Assembly (NCBI GenBank): GCA_015178975.1
Contig: WHVD01000055.1
Coordinates: 372,001-436,000 of the forward strand
Reading direction: 5' to 3'
DNA length: 64,000 bases
Source of the DNA: Hysterangium stoloniferum
Lineage: Eukaryota; Basidiomycota; Agaricomycetes; Hysterangiales; Hysterangiaceae
This document shows, one piece after another, positions 1 through 9,779 of this stretch. The notes under the pieces were generated by a model. It saw only the letters and a list, made by a program, of their open reading frames with translations. It made no database searches and was not told the DNA's origin. Every line of letters begins with the position of its first letter. Position 1 is the first letter of the stretch. Both the position numbers and the translations under genes were made by a program.

Positions 1-686
1 CACTATCGAAGACATTTCCCATAAGCTATCCGCCGAGCTTGCAACGGTTTTCGAGGAGTTGAAGACAGAGTTCTCTGAACCTCTACCCGAAAACAAAACT
101 GAAAGATACAAACAACGAGAAACCATGATCTCGTCAGCAATGTCCAAAATCGAGAATGCATTTGTCAATTGTGCTGCCACCTGGGACATGTCTGAGGACA
201 ATGCGCGGGTGCGCTTCCAAACGATTAGCCCTCAAGTACAAAAAATCGTTCTCGTAGCTGGTAGGAAGAAAACGTTTAACACGTCGCACTGTCATGTTGA
301 TTGGTCTTCACAAACAGGCAACATCATTGACAATCACCCCGAACTCATTGAAGCCTTGCTCTTCGCCGGAGCCATTTTTCTCATTCCTGAAGCCTGGCTT
401 CTTCGTCCGATATTAGGCATGCTCGGCTTTGGACCAGCCGGACCCATAAAAGGTCACGTAATCTTCTTCCATAGCATTCAACCGTGTGTTACCTTCAAAC
501 TGAATTCAATTTCTAGGTTCGGCTGCAGCTTGGGCCCAAAGCCGATTCTTCGGTGCTGTGGTTGAGAAAGGCAGCTGGTTTTCTCTCCTTCAGCAGGCAG
601 GGATGAAGAGAACGCTTGGTATAATCGGCAAGGCGATTGTTCCTGCAGTAGGAATTATTGGATCATTCCTCGGTTGCTGGTCATGA
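1..686 (+). CDS. Coiled-coil protein with C-terminal ISG12 (IFI6/IFI27-like) domain, 5' partial
   Basis: The gene enters from the left edge (codons start at base 2). Proposed exons are 2-260, 318-452 and 517-686, giving 187 residues. Splicing is inferred from GT-AG ends (introns of 57 and 64 nt), phase continuity, and the fact that the second join restores a domain the unspliced frame loses. The N-terminal part is charged and helical (EELKTEF, SKIENAF). A hydrophobic stretch follows (EALLFAGAIFLIPEAWLLRP), then a Gly/Ala-rich segment (LGFGPAGPIKG-SAAAWAQ, then QQAGMKRTLGIIGKAI) that matches the ISG12 membrane domain pattern. ISG12 proteins are small membrane proteins, linked in animals to mitochondria and cell death; the fungal role is unknown. 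The first intron is a multiple of three and could be retained. Remnants of the same family recur through the window, and this is the least damaged copy. It is convergent with a kinase relic downstream. Confidence 0.72.
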
Positions 687-1089
687 TGGTCCGAAACGCA
701 CGCGACTGAGTTTCCAGATCCCCCAGGGCGGTGATGTACCAGTGCTTTCCTAAAGACTTCTTTCCCTGAAATTTCAAGCTGTCCCCTTTGTGGTCTCTAC
801 TATGTATACTATGTGCTACGATTTCTGTATGATGGTTCAATTGTCAAGTTCAAGCTATCTCGTTTTACTTACGTCCTGTCAATCTGAACAGAACAAGAAA
901 AAACCACACTATTCAATGTTTCTATAATTGACGTTTTGATATTAATCTATGGCCGAAGCTAGGAATAGAAGAATATGGAGCGCCACTCTGGTTATGTGGA
1001 TATACTGTTGCAACTTGTGGTTGGGGCGCTGCACACGATCGCACATTCGGCTCCATATGATTCATTTTTAGTACTCGTTATAATCTTTT
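687..1089. other. 3' flank of the ISG12 gene, no gene seen
   Basis: No open frame of note. The stretch aligns by eye with 26190-26530 and 37200-37530, which also lie between an ISG12 copy and a kinase C-terminus. It is therefore the shared spacer of the convergent ISG12/kinase pair. Confidence 0.6.
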
Positions 1090-1378
1090 GGTGATCCCAG
1101 CTCAGTGAGTCTGATCAATAATTCCCTGCATGTCGGGCAGTTCCATCGGCTCAAAGCGCCAACGTTGAAGCTAAATCTCTCAAAGAGCGTCTGTTATAAT
1201 ATATTATAATGGCAGTCGCATCCGGGTCTCAGAGTGGATATAACCATCTAGAATTTTTATAACCGCCAGAAGATCCAAGCCGATCTCTCGCAAACAGTCG
1301 CTACTTCCTACACTCGCGCTAAGCCAAGTAAAATCAATTGGTAAGTTCGAGCAGTGGCGTGCAAAGGGAGAACTACAA

Positions 1379-1861
1379 TCCACCATCATCTTGCTGCATG
1401 GACATCGATAGACGAGCCAGCAGGGAAACCTGCTACCTCGCAGCACGACCTAGATCAGCTTAGGTGATCGTTGATCTCGGGTTAAAGCCTCTACCTCCTG
1501 ACAGGTGTACCGCCCAACCGTATACTACCCACCATTGGGTCTCAAGATTCTTGGAATTTCGTTGCGCGCAAAGTCGGCACGAATTCATTATCTTATCACT
1601 CCCTTTGGACCAGGCTCAGTAGTAGACTCCTAAACAGTAACTCTGGAAGGACGAAACGGTAGGGGTAGCGGTATCCCCCTGATGAGAGCTTTCGTCGGCT
1701 CGAAACCGTTACAGTCCGTTTCTCCTAGCCACCCTCTACTCTAGCTGACAAAGTTCAATCTTCGGAGACAACTGATTGCGACGATTGATAAGGTGGTGGT
1801 CTGCCCAGCGGCGCTCTGGTGGACGCTGGTGACCATGCGTTGCTATGGTCACCTTGCTAAT
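1379..1861. mobile_element. 483-bp insertion rich in RNA hairpins, carrying a hammerhead ribozyme
   Basis: Boundaries come from comparing the kinase relic with its paralogues at 9820-9870 and 26810-26860. Joining base 1378 to 1862 restores their contiguous sequence (ACAAACCAAG). The insert has no coding potential I can see. It contains perfect short hairpins: AGCAGG-GAAA-CCTGCT at 1419-1434 (GNRA loop) and GGTGACCAT/ATGGTCACC at 1828-1853. It also holds the hammerhead motif at 1655-1710. No clear target-site duplication flanks it; a 10-base near-repeat (TCATCTTGCT/TCACCTTGCT) lies just inside the two ends. It could be a solo LTR of a retrozyme, a cDNA copy of a viroid-like circular RNA, or another noncoding element. 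The identity is open; the insertion itself is well supported. Confidence 0.6.
1655..1710 (+). ncRNA. Type III hammerhead ribozyme
   Basis: All core elements are present in order. Stem III 5' strand AACGGT (1655-1660) is followed by A1661, forming the GUA cleavage triplet. Stem I is GGGG (1662-1665) with CCCC (1675-1678) and a 9-nt loop. CTGATGA lies at 1679-1685. Stem II is GAGC (1686-1689) with GCTC (1698-1701), then GAA (1702-1704). Stem III 3' strand ACCGTT (1705-1710) pairs with 1655-1660 (six pairs). Open stem III makes it type III. The expected cut is 3' of A1661. Type III hammerheads are known from plant viroid-like RNAs and retrozymes and from fungal viroid-like or viral circular RNAs. 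The strand is opposite to the interrupted kinase. Activity is not shown. Confidence 0.85.
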
Positions 1862-2126
1862 ACCAAGACACTCATCCCAAATGGCCACACATTGCCTTTC
1901 TTCCTAACATTTTTGCGGTGAAAGAATTCTAGCGCCATCCAGCGTAGTGAGCCCATGGGGCCCGTGTCATATGTCGATATCCCCGATGAATTGCTGCTCA
2001 GTTTTGAAAGAGCGAAATCATTCAGCTTGGGTATCCCGGTGTCTTAAACTTAAAACAATGACATTGTTTCACCAGTCCCAACCGTCGGCATCTGGGTTGG
2101 CTTTGATATATGTGAGAACTGTCCCC

Positions 2127-2779
2127 TGATTATTTACTGGTATTTACCTTTATTTTCCAAGATGTATTTGAAGAATTTGTTGTGATTGACTTCACTAGAT
2201 TGAATTTACTGTGCTGTTTTTGAGTTTGCTGGTATTTTTCTATATTTCTGCAATTTTGTTTTGAATTGACCTACCAGCAATATGATGCATTTCAGTGACT
2301 TTCTCCTGTAGGTAGTGTATGTACATTTATTTCTGTTGGATGTCCAAATAATGGCTTCAGTATTCTGAAAATGTCCAAGCTCACCACGTGTCTGGGTGCT
2401 CTGGTGTTTTGGATTTTGGAACAAATACAAACTAGGCATAGGGTTAAAAAAGTAACACTTAGCTTAACAACTGGGGGGCTGGAGTACCAAGAGTCATGCA
2501 AGGCTAAGACAAGGGATTGCTGTACGAGAAGATACTCTGGATAGGCTGAAGGTAGTTTCATGCAAGCTCTAAAGACAATGAGGAGAAAGCTGGGTCAATA
2601 TTTAAACTGAATAATAGTGGCATGCAGGACAAGTATTTATACTAAAAGCTAAAGCCAAGATAAAGACATGAAACAAGGTAAAGCTCCACCCATTTGGAAG
2701 CAGCTGGTTGCTCATCTATTTGCCCCCTTGGGTCTTGGATCTTAACAGTATATCCAATTGAACTCACAAACTGTTAACA
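2127..2779. repeat. Possible decayed LTR
   Basis: The segment begins TG and ends CTGTTAACA, followed one base later by TGGCC, which could be a primer-binding site. At about 2646 it contains AAGCTAAAGCCAAG, close to the AAGCTGAAGCCAAGTCC block conserved in the LTRs at 52.8-63.3 kb. No second copy or target duplication was found. It begins exactly where the kinase relic breaks off. Confidence 0.25.
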
Positions 2780-3432
2780 ATGGCCTACAGGCATCCTCTG
2801 TCTGATGGAGCAGGGGCCATCAGAAAATTAGGCCTCTACATCACCCAACGCCAATATGTTGGCTCACCATTAACGCCATCAACTGTGAAAACACTGGTGA
2901 GTCCACCATGGTCACGTCCCAGTGCTCCCAGTGCTGGTGGATGTGTTCTTAAATACCACGTCTCATCACAGCTCACATGATACGGTTCACAAGTTTCATC
3001 CCGACGGCAACCCGGCTACTTCCAATCATCGTGGTTTTCACCATGGCTCTCGTCGTCTGTCGCACCATTCTCACCACAGTGGACCCCACCTCCGACAAGC
3101 CCGACTCCTTTCTTGGTATTGAAACACAACAGGGCTATAGTTCAACTTGAAGTTGGATAGTGATAGTTGCATTGTATCTCGAATTACCCAGAACTACCTT
3201 TTCTTAAGCTGAATAATATTAGTTTGTACATAACTAAAGCACAGCAGAGGAATTATTATTATATATAACTAATAATAAATTTGTGGATGTGACTGGTGAT
3301 CTGGCGCGATCCAAGACATCCAAGGCATCCAGCTTACTCCCATGACGATGCCAGAATGGGTGACGTTTCCACCCCACGTGGAGCGCGTCCAAGCATCCGG
3401 GCGCCAATATCACCTACTGACGTTGCGTACAT
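2780..3432. other. No recognisable gene
   Basis: Only short frames without known motifs. Bases 3360-3432, just 3' of the TmpA-like gene, resemble 43440-43495 beside its paralogue, so this edge belongs to the segmental duplication. Confidence 0.4.
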
Positions 3433-4972
3433 CTAAGAGTCGAAAATAGCCCCGTACGCCGCAATTCCTCGTGTTTGCATGCCATAAACGACCTTCTTCG
3501 TTAATTTGGGGTTTGAAATAATAAATACTGCTTCCGCCTGGGCTTCCACCACCAACTTGTAAGTTATCGCGACCATATCAGGTCTCCCCTGAGTCCTCGT
3601 ATTCCAAATGACCGCTTGTGGATCAGCTTTCAGGACAGCATTCATGATCTTTGGGCCGTACGTCTTCTCGGGGTTAGGAGTTGACCAGAGGATGCGGCGT
3701 GGAGTAATATCGGCGTACATCAAAGATAGGCAAGGTCCAATACCCGATCCCGTTGCCACAACTATTATTTTCTTGAACAGCTTCGACGTGTAAAGAAGGC
3801 CATGCAGTGGATAACCGCGAATCCAAAGTTTCTTGGGAGGCTCGCTGATAACCTTTCGCGTCCAATCACCAGCGCTGGACACGACGATGGAAAAGCCCCC
3901 GTCCTCGTTCGGGATGGTTGCGAATGCGTGCCATTCCAACAGGGGCTTATCGGATACTTTGAGGCCGTAGAATGGTGGCATATTTTTGTATTTGAAGTGT
4001 AGACGAATGGCATGATCTGAAAGGATTTCGGGGTAGACATCCCGTCTACGAAGCCGCGACCATGAAAGCAATGTGCAACAGGTGGAGATGCACAATGTCC
4101 AGAAATTGGGACTGGTGACGAGATATCGACCTAATGATGGGGGATTCGCCTCTAGCACTCTGTACTGATGTCCAGCGAAAATGGTGTGGATCCAAAATGT
4201 AGTCAGGGCCGTCCATCCAGCATAACGGTGAATAGCTTCGAAATAGTCGTGGAACAGCACGCGGAAGCGGGGATACGCTGAGGCGAGGATGAAGCAGAAC
4301 ATCGTAACGAGGACGTATGAGGTAGCAAGATTGGCCGTAGCAGCTGGGCTACGGTTGTGGAGGAAATCCCTTGTAATGGCAGCGGTATACATGATATACC
4401 AAACAACAGCAGCCGTCCCAGCACCACTGTGAGCGCCTCCATAATGGAATGCCTTGGCGAGGCGCCGACGAATGGAGAGGGGGAGGGAATGTGGAACGCA
4501 ACACAGGATCTCATACACGAGGTTGACGAAATTCTCCTGTCTGAACAGAATGGCAACCATGAGATTAGCGGACGCAGCGCTACCGATTTGAGGGGCCGGT
4601 GGTGCTCCTTTGTTCTTCACCACAAAAGCGATAAACGCAGCGAGGTTTGCGAAGAATATGACGGTGAATATTTTGCGGTACGTCGACAAAAAGTTATCTT
4701 TTAAAAAGTCCATTAGTAAAACTAACAGTTGATATGGTCGAGAGATGCTCACGTTTTAGGTAGCGGGTTACTTTGGTACCCTCCTTGTCGGGAACAACGT
4801 TTGGGTCAACGCCATTGAAAAGTTCAGGCTGTGACGATTCCTTCTCGTCTGGCTCCTTCAGACTATCATTTGACGAGTTCCCGCTGGTGCCTGTCTCGGA
4901 CTCGAGGGCTACTAGGGCATGAGGCTCAACCGCGCTTTTTTCGACATCCTCGTAGGGAAGTGTGGGGAGCAT
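3433..4972 (-). CDS. TmpA-like multi-pass membrane flavin/NAD(P)H oxidoreductase, copy 1
   Basis: Exon 1 is 4972-4753 and exon 2 is 4697-3433, joined over a 55-nt intron with donor GTGAGC, branch site TACTAAT and acceptor AAAAG; the product is 494 aa. The first in-frame ATG (4972) is conserved in the paralogue. Residues 1-75 are acidic and low in hydrophobicity (cytosolic tail). Predicted membrane helices lie near 83-100, 166-180, 196-215, 232-249 and 271-286, with His-bearing segments HYGGAH and HRYAGW. The C-terminal half resembles a ferredoxin-reductase-like module: LEWHAFATIP near 317-326 (flavin side) and VVATGSGIGP at 366-375 (NAD(P) loop). Such proteins are typified by Aspergillus TmpA, a membrane oxidoreductase affecting conidiation. 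Substrate is unknown. About 97% identical over exon 2 to the gene at 43496-45038. Confidence 0.82.
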
Positions 4973-7900
4973 TGGCAAGCAAGGCAGCTGGGAAAGTGGG
5001 AAGTGAGGAGAAGATGTAGGTACTCATCTTGACCTTAGATGCTTTAAATAATGAAGGGAAGAGCTGTGTATGCAGCACCACCGTTGAAAGCGCTGGGATG
5101 TGGATCCACAAGATAAACATGGAAATGAGAAGGCTATAGACTGATGCTGATTCAGCTACTCCGATAGCATGAGTTGATCAGTATCCACATGCCGCGCTCA
5201 AAGTTGAATTCTTGGTCTCAGAAGCTCGGAAATCATCAACAACCTTAAGTTCCCCCCCGTCCGCCCAAATCCCGGGGAAAATCAGATGAAAACGTCATAT
5301 TTTCATAAACGCTTGATATTTTCATAAACCCTTAATATTTTCATAAACGCTTACCACAATTCAATATTTTCAATGAGTTTTCAGGAACAATTCTGGTAGA
5401 AAATTTAATCCTTGAGGCTGGCTGTCACAGTTGTGTCTGTGCGGTTAAATTGATGTACAACAATATATGGAGAGATTCGGACCCATTTGGCTTAAGGACC
5501 TGTTCGATTACAGTTGATGTACAAGAGAAGATGAAAAGATTCAGACCCGTAATAATAGTTAAATATTTAAGATTTCCCAATTTGGCTTAAAGAGCTTTTC
5601 AACGCGTCAGAAATCAGGGTTGTTTTCGAATTCTACGCGTATCCATGCATCCGGCCGCCCGTACTTGTTACTGCGGTTGGGCGAAACGCCAAGTTTTAAT
5701 GTTACAAGAAAAGCATAGACGAGAAATCCATCCATCAGGCAACACACCCCACAGACGAAAGGGCTAAGACCACTAGTCAGAGTCTGCTACCCCTCCATTT
5801 GACATACAAATCTTTGGCGGGATTAAAATCTCGCTGCTGAGCGCAGATAAACAATATCCGGCCTTCACTACACAGGAGTTTTGTGCTTGCACTCGGGCAA
5901 AATTTTGACCGAAGCAAAATTGCCCTTTGGAGATATGAATAGTTGTTAGGCCTGTCTAGGGACCATCAGGATTTCAACCGTTTCAGGGAACTGTATTATA
6001 TTGCTGCATGCATCACTCTTTCATCCCACTAACAGGATAAACTGTACGCAAGATGCCCGCATGGACCATAGGGCAGTAGCTCATCCTGTAGTATCCATAG
6101 TATCAGCTCCAATTCAAATGTTGGCAGTGGACGAACCATGCGATGGGGAGGCACGACAACGCTGATCATCTATCAAAACTTAGCGGTGTGCTGTACCATA
6201 AGGCAACCGTGAAATCCTCTGAATACGTTCTTCATTCGCCAGAGCTGTGTTTTCATTTCAAACAAAGAAGTTGCTTTTTATGGTTCTTCCCCGATCTAGT
6301 GTTCAAAATGGGGGCCGGTGGTATGGCGCCTAACACCTCGGCCATTGTGGAGTGTCATTCGCCATTCCATTAATCTTGACGACAATGGCGCTAAGAACCT
6401 GTACGCTTAATCCTTGATAAAAACCACGGTGTTTGCCGTCAACAACCCACGAGGGGCAACTGTTCAGACTAAACCAGTAGCTTAACCAAAACTTGGGTAG
6501 CGTTATTAGATTAAAATATCCTTGTAACCTATCATTGTCGGTTCTGCGATTATATGGTGCAATCAAGATGATGGTGACAAGTGCTGATGGAGTCCTCAAA
6601 GCGGAAGTTGACCAATCATGTGGCTATGTTCTATAAATTCATTCTTGGATTGTTGCGATTAGCATCGCCGATCATAATTTGAGACTTGGATGGGCGCCTG
6701 GTTTAATTCGAAAGGAGTTCAAGGGACGTCGATCATTACCTCCCTTTATGGCATGCGACAGTCCAACCTCTCATCACGACTTGGTTGCTTATGGTAAAAT
6801 AGGACCCTCGAGTTTCAATTATCGCTTTGTCGGACCTTCCAAAAATAAGGGAAGATTCTTGAGATGAATGCACCTTTCAAACCTAGACTACAATTTTAAG
6901 CACAAAGCAGTCGGTTACTGTATTTGTGTGACTATTATTGCTATAACATAGTCACCTCCTCTATCTGGCACCCATGATATGAGCTTTCCACAAGGGGTTA
7001 CAGGATCAAACCTCATGTTTATGGTGGCACTCGGATCTTAACGACCCACGATTTGGCCAGCAACTCTTATCGCATTGCCCCAAGGCTATGTTTTACGTTT
7101 AGAACATCAAACTCTAGTAAACTCTTGTTCTGTTTGAACACTCCAAAAGGCTATATCATTCGGCTTGGAATGTATTACTTCTCTCTTATCCTGTGGACAA
7201 GAATGGAGCGATGGTTGTTTAAATTTTTCCTAAAAAGGTAGCACCTGATAGTATGTGATAATATCTCTAGTGCGTCAAATGCTCTGGTTAAAACTATAGA
7301 TATCGTCAAATTACATGATTGTTATAGGGTCAAAGCAACGACGCGAGTCCCTCCTCGAGAATTGTCAGTGACGAACATTCGATTACAAGGTCCTCTTAAG
7401 CCATAACTGCTGGTCAAGGCCCATACAACAAACCGGGGAAGACAACCTATGCTGGGAGACGGTTTAAGTGGTGTGTATGTCTAATGATAGTGGGCGTATG
7501 GATATCAGGGCCCCACCGCTGCTAGATATTCCCCTCTACGTGATATGCGTTAACGCATCAGACTATTCCTGCAATGTTAGAAAAAATTGCGCCGAATTCG
7601 GCGAGTAGACTAAGTGATCCAAATCAACAACTGCGCGAGTTGCGGTGGAAACATATTTCTATACTCCCATAGCTTTTACAAACAATTGTATCAGGGCCAG
7701 ACGAAACGTAGCGTGGGGTGCAGCTACGCATCGGGATAGTAGTGAGAAGCTTGGCCCACAAGGGAATTGCAGCTCAATTACGCTTTTTGTGAGAAATGCC
7801 CTTACTTACATTACAGCGTTAAATCAACGGCTGCGTCTATTGGGAAATTCAACAGATATATTACAGTAACTCGACAATGAAATTGGCTACCTTGTCCATC

Positions 7901-8080
7901 CGCAGAGATTTGCGCCTGGCCTTTACCCCGACTGCTTTAGAATGTGGATGTATTGTAGGTAACATATCAAATCCCTCAAAATGATAAGTACTCATTAAAT
8001 CGGGCCTGACTGATAGGAGATATGACCCACATGCTCACTTCATTTAAGTGCTAGATGATCGCTGCACTTTTCCTCAGAAA
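4973..8080. other. Decayed duplicated intergenic DNA
   Basis: No gene recognised. Blocks align in the same order with 45040-50100, for example 5440-5490 with 45480-45530, 6300-6360 with 46025-46080, 6480-6640 with 47480-47640 and 7000-7180 with 48410-48610. Identity is clearly lower than in the flanking TmpA-like genes, with many small indels. No frame is conserved between copies, so the short frames here are probably meaningless. Confidence 0.55.
5296..5352. repeat. Three tandem copies of a 19-bp unit
   Basis: Unit ATATTTTCATAAACGCTT with one leading variable base, three times in a row with few changes. The equivalent place in the duplicated block near 45375 has one related copy, so the array expanded after duplication. 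It lies about 325 bp upstream of the TmpA-like start codon. Confidence 0.75.
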
Positions 8081-8089
8081 ACACTATCG

Positions 8090-8590
8090 AACAGCGAATA
8101 AGTTTTTCACACCTGCAGCCTTAAAAACGACCAACCAACTCTTGTTCAGAAGCACCTCTCGCCCGAGCGGTCAATGATTCTAATATGGGGGAACCTCCTT
8201 TAAAGCATAGAAGGCTTGCTCTTTCGAGATCCGAAGGGGTAAGCCAGAGCTGTGTTACGATTTCCGGATTATGGTCCATGACATTAGATTTAACTAAAAC
8301 GAGAAAGATGATATGATGGCACGTCTACAATGTCGCATGAGATTCACCTCGGGCTTCTTTCTGCTCGGGCAACCTGGCCAGCCGTTGTCCATCAAGTGTT
8401 GATCTTTGCAAACACGTTCTCAACTTCAAATATAGTGTTCGTGAAATCACGAGTGCTCAATGCTTTATCTGCCGCGACGTCTGCTCATGGGGTGACAGAT
8501 CGGGAAATTCATCAGGGAAGTAAGCGTTGTCACGATGCCTATGGTATATAGGGCGCTATCAAGTCTATAAACTACTACATGAAATTTTTT
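8090..8590 (-). pseudogene. ISG12-family protein remnant
   Basis: Minus-strand sequence matches the inverted copy at 38400-38830 and the copy at 50160-50790. Recognisable pieces correspond to the DEF.EPLP segment and the D-N-P-E segment (NIIDNHPE in the gene at 1-686). Multiple stops; no open frame survives. Confidence 0.5.
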
Positions 8591-8794
8591 CATTTTTTCC
8601 CGATGGCCACATGGCTTCTGTTATATGGTATCTGCAAACTGTCTAACTATCCAAACGATTCACCATAGCTACAGATTTCCGCAAAGCTAAGTAAGCATTG
8701 TATCAGCCTTGTGGATGAAGTGCCCATTGTAAGGACACGCGAAGTGATAAACCGCATGTCGGCCCTTGTACTTAGGTACAAGTATGTAATTCTT

Positions 8795-8875
8795 AATCCT
8801 CAGTCCCTCACTGTCCTCTGGACCATCTATAATTTCCTTTACCAACAGAGGATCATCGGAGCTGATGTATTCCAA
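8795..8875 (-). pseudogene. Kinase C-terminal exon fragment
   Basis: Reads EYISSDDPLLVKEIIDG, the counterpart of EYIKLEPVVLKEIFDG in the intact kinase (near residues 291-306). It is an isolated fragment with no kinase sequence continuing on either side. Confidence 0.4.
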
Positions 8876-8912
8876 CTAGTCGCTACTTCGCGTTAAACCA
8901 ATCAAAGTCAAC

Positions 8913-9069
8913 AAAGAAATTCTTGATAGTCACATCCCTCTGAGACTAGCAGCGGCCGCTATTATAACAGACGATCTTTGGGAGACTTGTCCCCCAACAT
9001 TGGTGCCTTGAGCCGATGGGACGACCGACAGGACATGCAAGAACTATTGATCAAACTCACTGCGATGAA
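8913..9069 (+). pseudogene. Kinase C-terminal exon fragment
   Basis: Plus strand reads KEILDSHIPLRL, then ITDDLWETC, then after a one-base frameshift HWCLEPMGRPTG, matching residues 301-340 of the intact kinase (KEIFDGHIPRRP, MTDDLWEIC, WRLNPVERL). It ends against an oppositely oriented ISG12 fragment at 9079, a rearrangement junction. Confidence 0.6.
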
Positions 9070-9078
9070 ATCACCAAA

Positions 9079-9190
9079 GATCTCAACTCCTCGAAAACCA
9101 TTTGCAAGCTCGGTGGATAGCTTGTGAGAAATGTCTTCGATAATAGGAAAAATGTTTCGCGATTTCGTTTTGCACCTCATTTCGAAGAGT
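9079..9190 (-). pseudogene. ISG12-family N-terminal fragment
   Basis: Minus strand reads IIEDISHKLSTELANGF, nearly identical to the first coding bases of the window (TIEDISHKLSAELATVF). It is truncated by the kinase fragment on its left. It extends further upstream in the gene than the window-edge copy does, so it hints at residues missing there. Confidence 0.6.
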
Positions 9191-9599
9191 TTCTATTTGG
9201 AGGCGCTGTGCCTTACGGTGGATTTAGATTTGTGGGTTTTCAGAGGCTGTCCCGAGTTGTGGTGGATGCGTCCTTGAGTGGCTTTCTGAGTAGTTGACCG
9301 GCTTGTTGCTAAGGCTTTTGGCCACGTCGAATGGATCATACAACTATGCAAATGGTCCTTCGTAGGCAGGACAGTGTTATATATGAGTAAGACAAGGCGA
9401 CATGCATACACTGCTGACACGAAATTACATACCTTTAGACTGTATCGTAATTGGATGTTTTACATATTAGTATTTTATGCTTATGACTATGCTTATATTT
9501 CGCCAACGAGTAGGCTAAGGATCGTAAAGGACGGGATTGCAGTCGGATGTATCACCAGAGCCATACCCAAACGCATTTGCTCGGTATTCTAGAAGGTGG
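9191..9599. other. Spacer, partly duplicated at 38.0 kb
   Basis: No gene seen. Bases 9470-9600 are repeated in the same orientation at 38015-38140, just before another ISG12 remnant. Confidence 0.5.
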
Positions 9600-9760
9600 A
9601 GCAGGGGCACATCCCTCTAAGACCAGCTGCAACCGCTATTATCACAGACGATCTGTGAAAGACTTGTCCTCAACGTTAACACCTTGAGCCGATGGAACGA
9701 CTCAGGATGCAAAAATTATTGATCAAACTCACTATAATGGAATCGCCAAAAATCTAAGCT
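9600..9760 (+). pseudogene. Kinase C-terminal exon fragment
   Basis: Plus strand reads HIPLRPAATAIITDD, then a stop in place of the tryptophan codon, then degraded WRLNP-like sequence (LEPMERL). It corresponds to residues 306-340 of the intact kinase. Dead fragment. Confidence 0.55.
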
Positions 9761-9779
9761 GATCTCTCCGTATGGCCTG

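Larger units (their letters stand above)
1090..2128 (-). pseudogene. TKL-like protein kinase, C-lobe relic
   Basis: On the minus strand the remains of the activation segment can be read at about 1890-2060: LNDFALSK where DFG should be, then GSLRWMALE where APE should be. The C-terminal helix region follows at 1090-1330 (LQRWRFEPME, IIDQTH). Stops and frame changes break the C-terminal exon. Similarity to the other kinase copies ends abruptly at 2128. A 483-bp insertion separates the last two exons. Compared with the intact kinase at 26535-27887 this copy lacks the N-lobe and the catalytic loop, so it cannot encode an active kinase. It faces the ISG12 gene tail to tail. Confidence 0.75.

Noticed and set aside
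1204-1446. 80-codon minus-strand frame spanning the kinase relic and the ribozyme insert
   Set aside because: It crosses the insertion boundary, so it is a chance frame.
4203-4556. 117-codon frame antisense-phase inside the TmpA-like gene (and its twin at 44266-44619)
   Set aside because: Shadow of the real coding frame; its conservation is explained by the TmpA-like reading.
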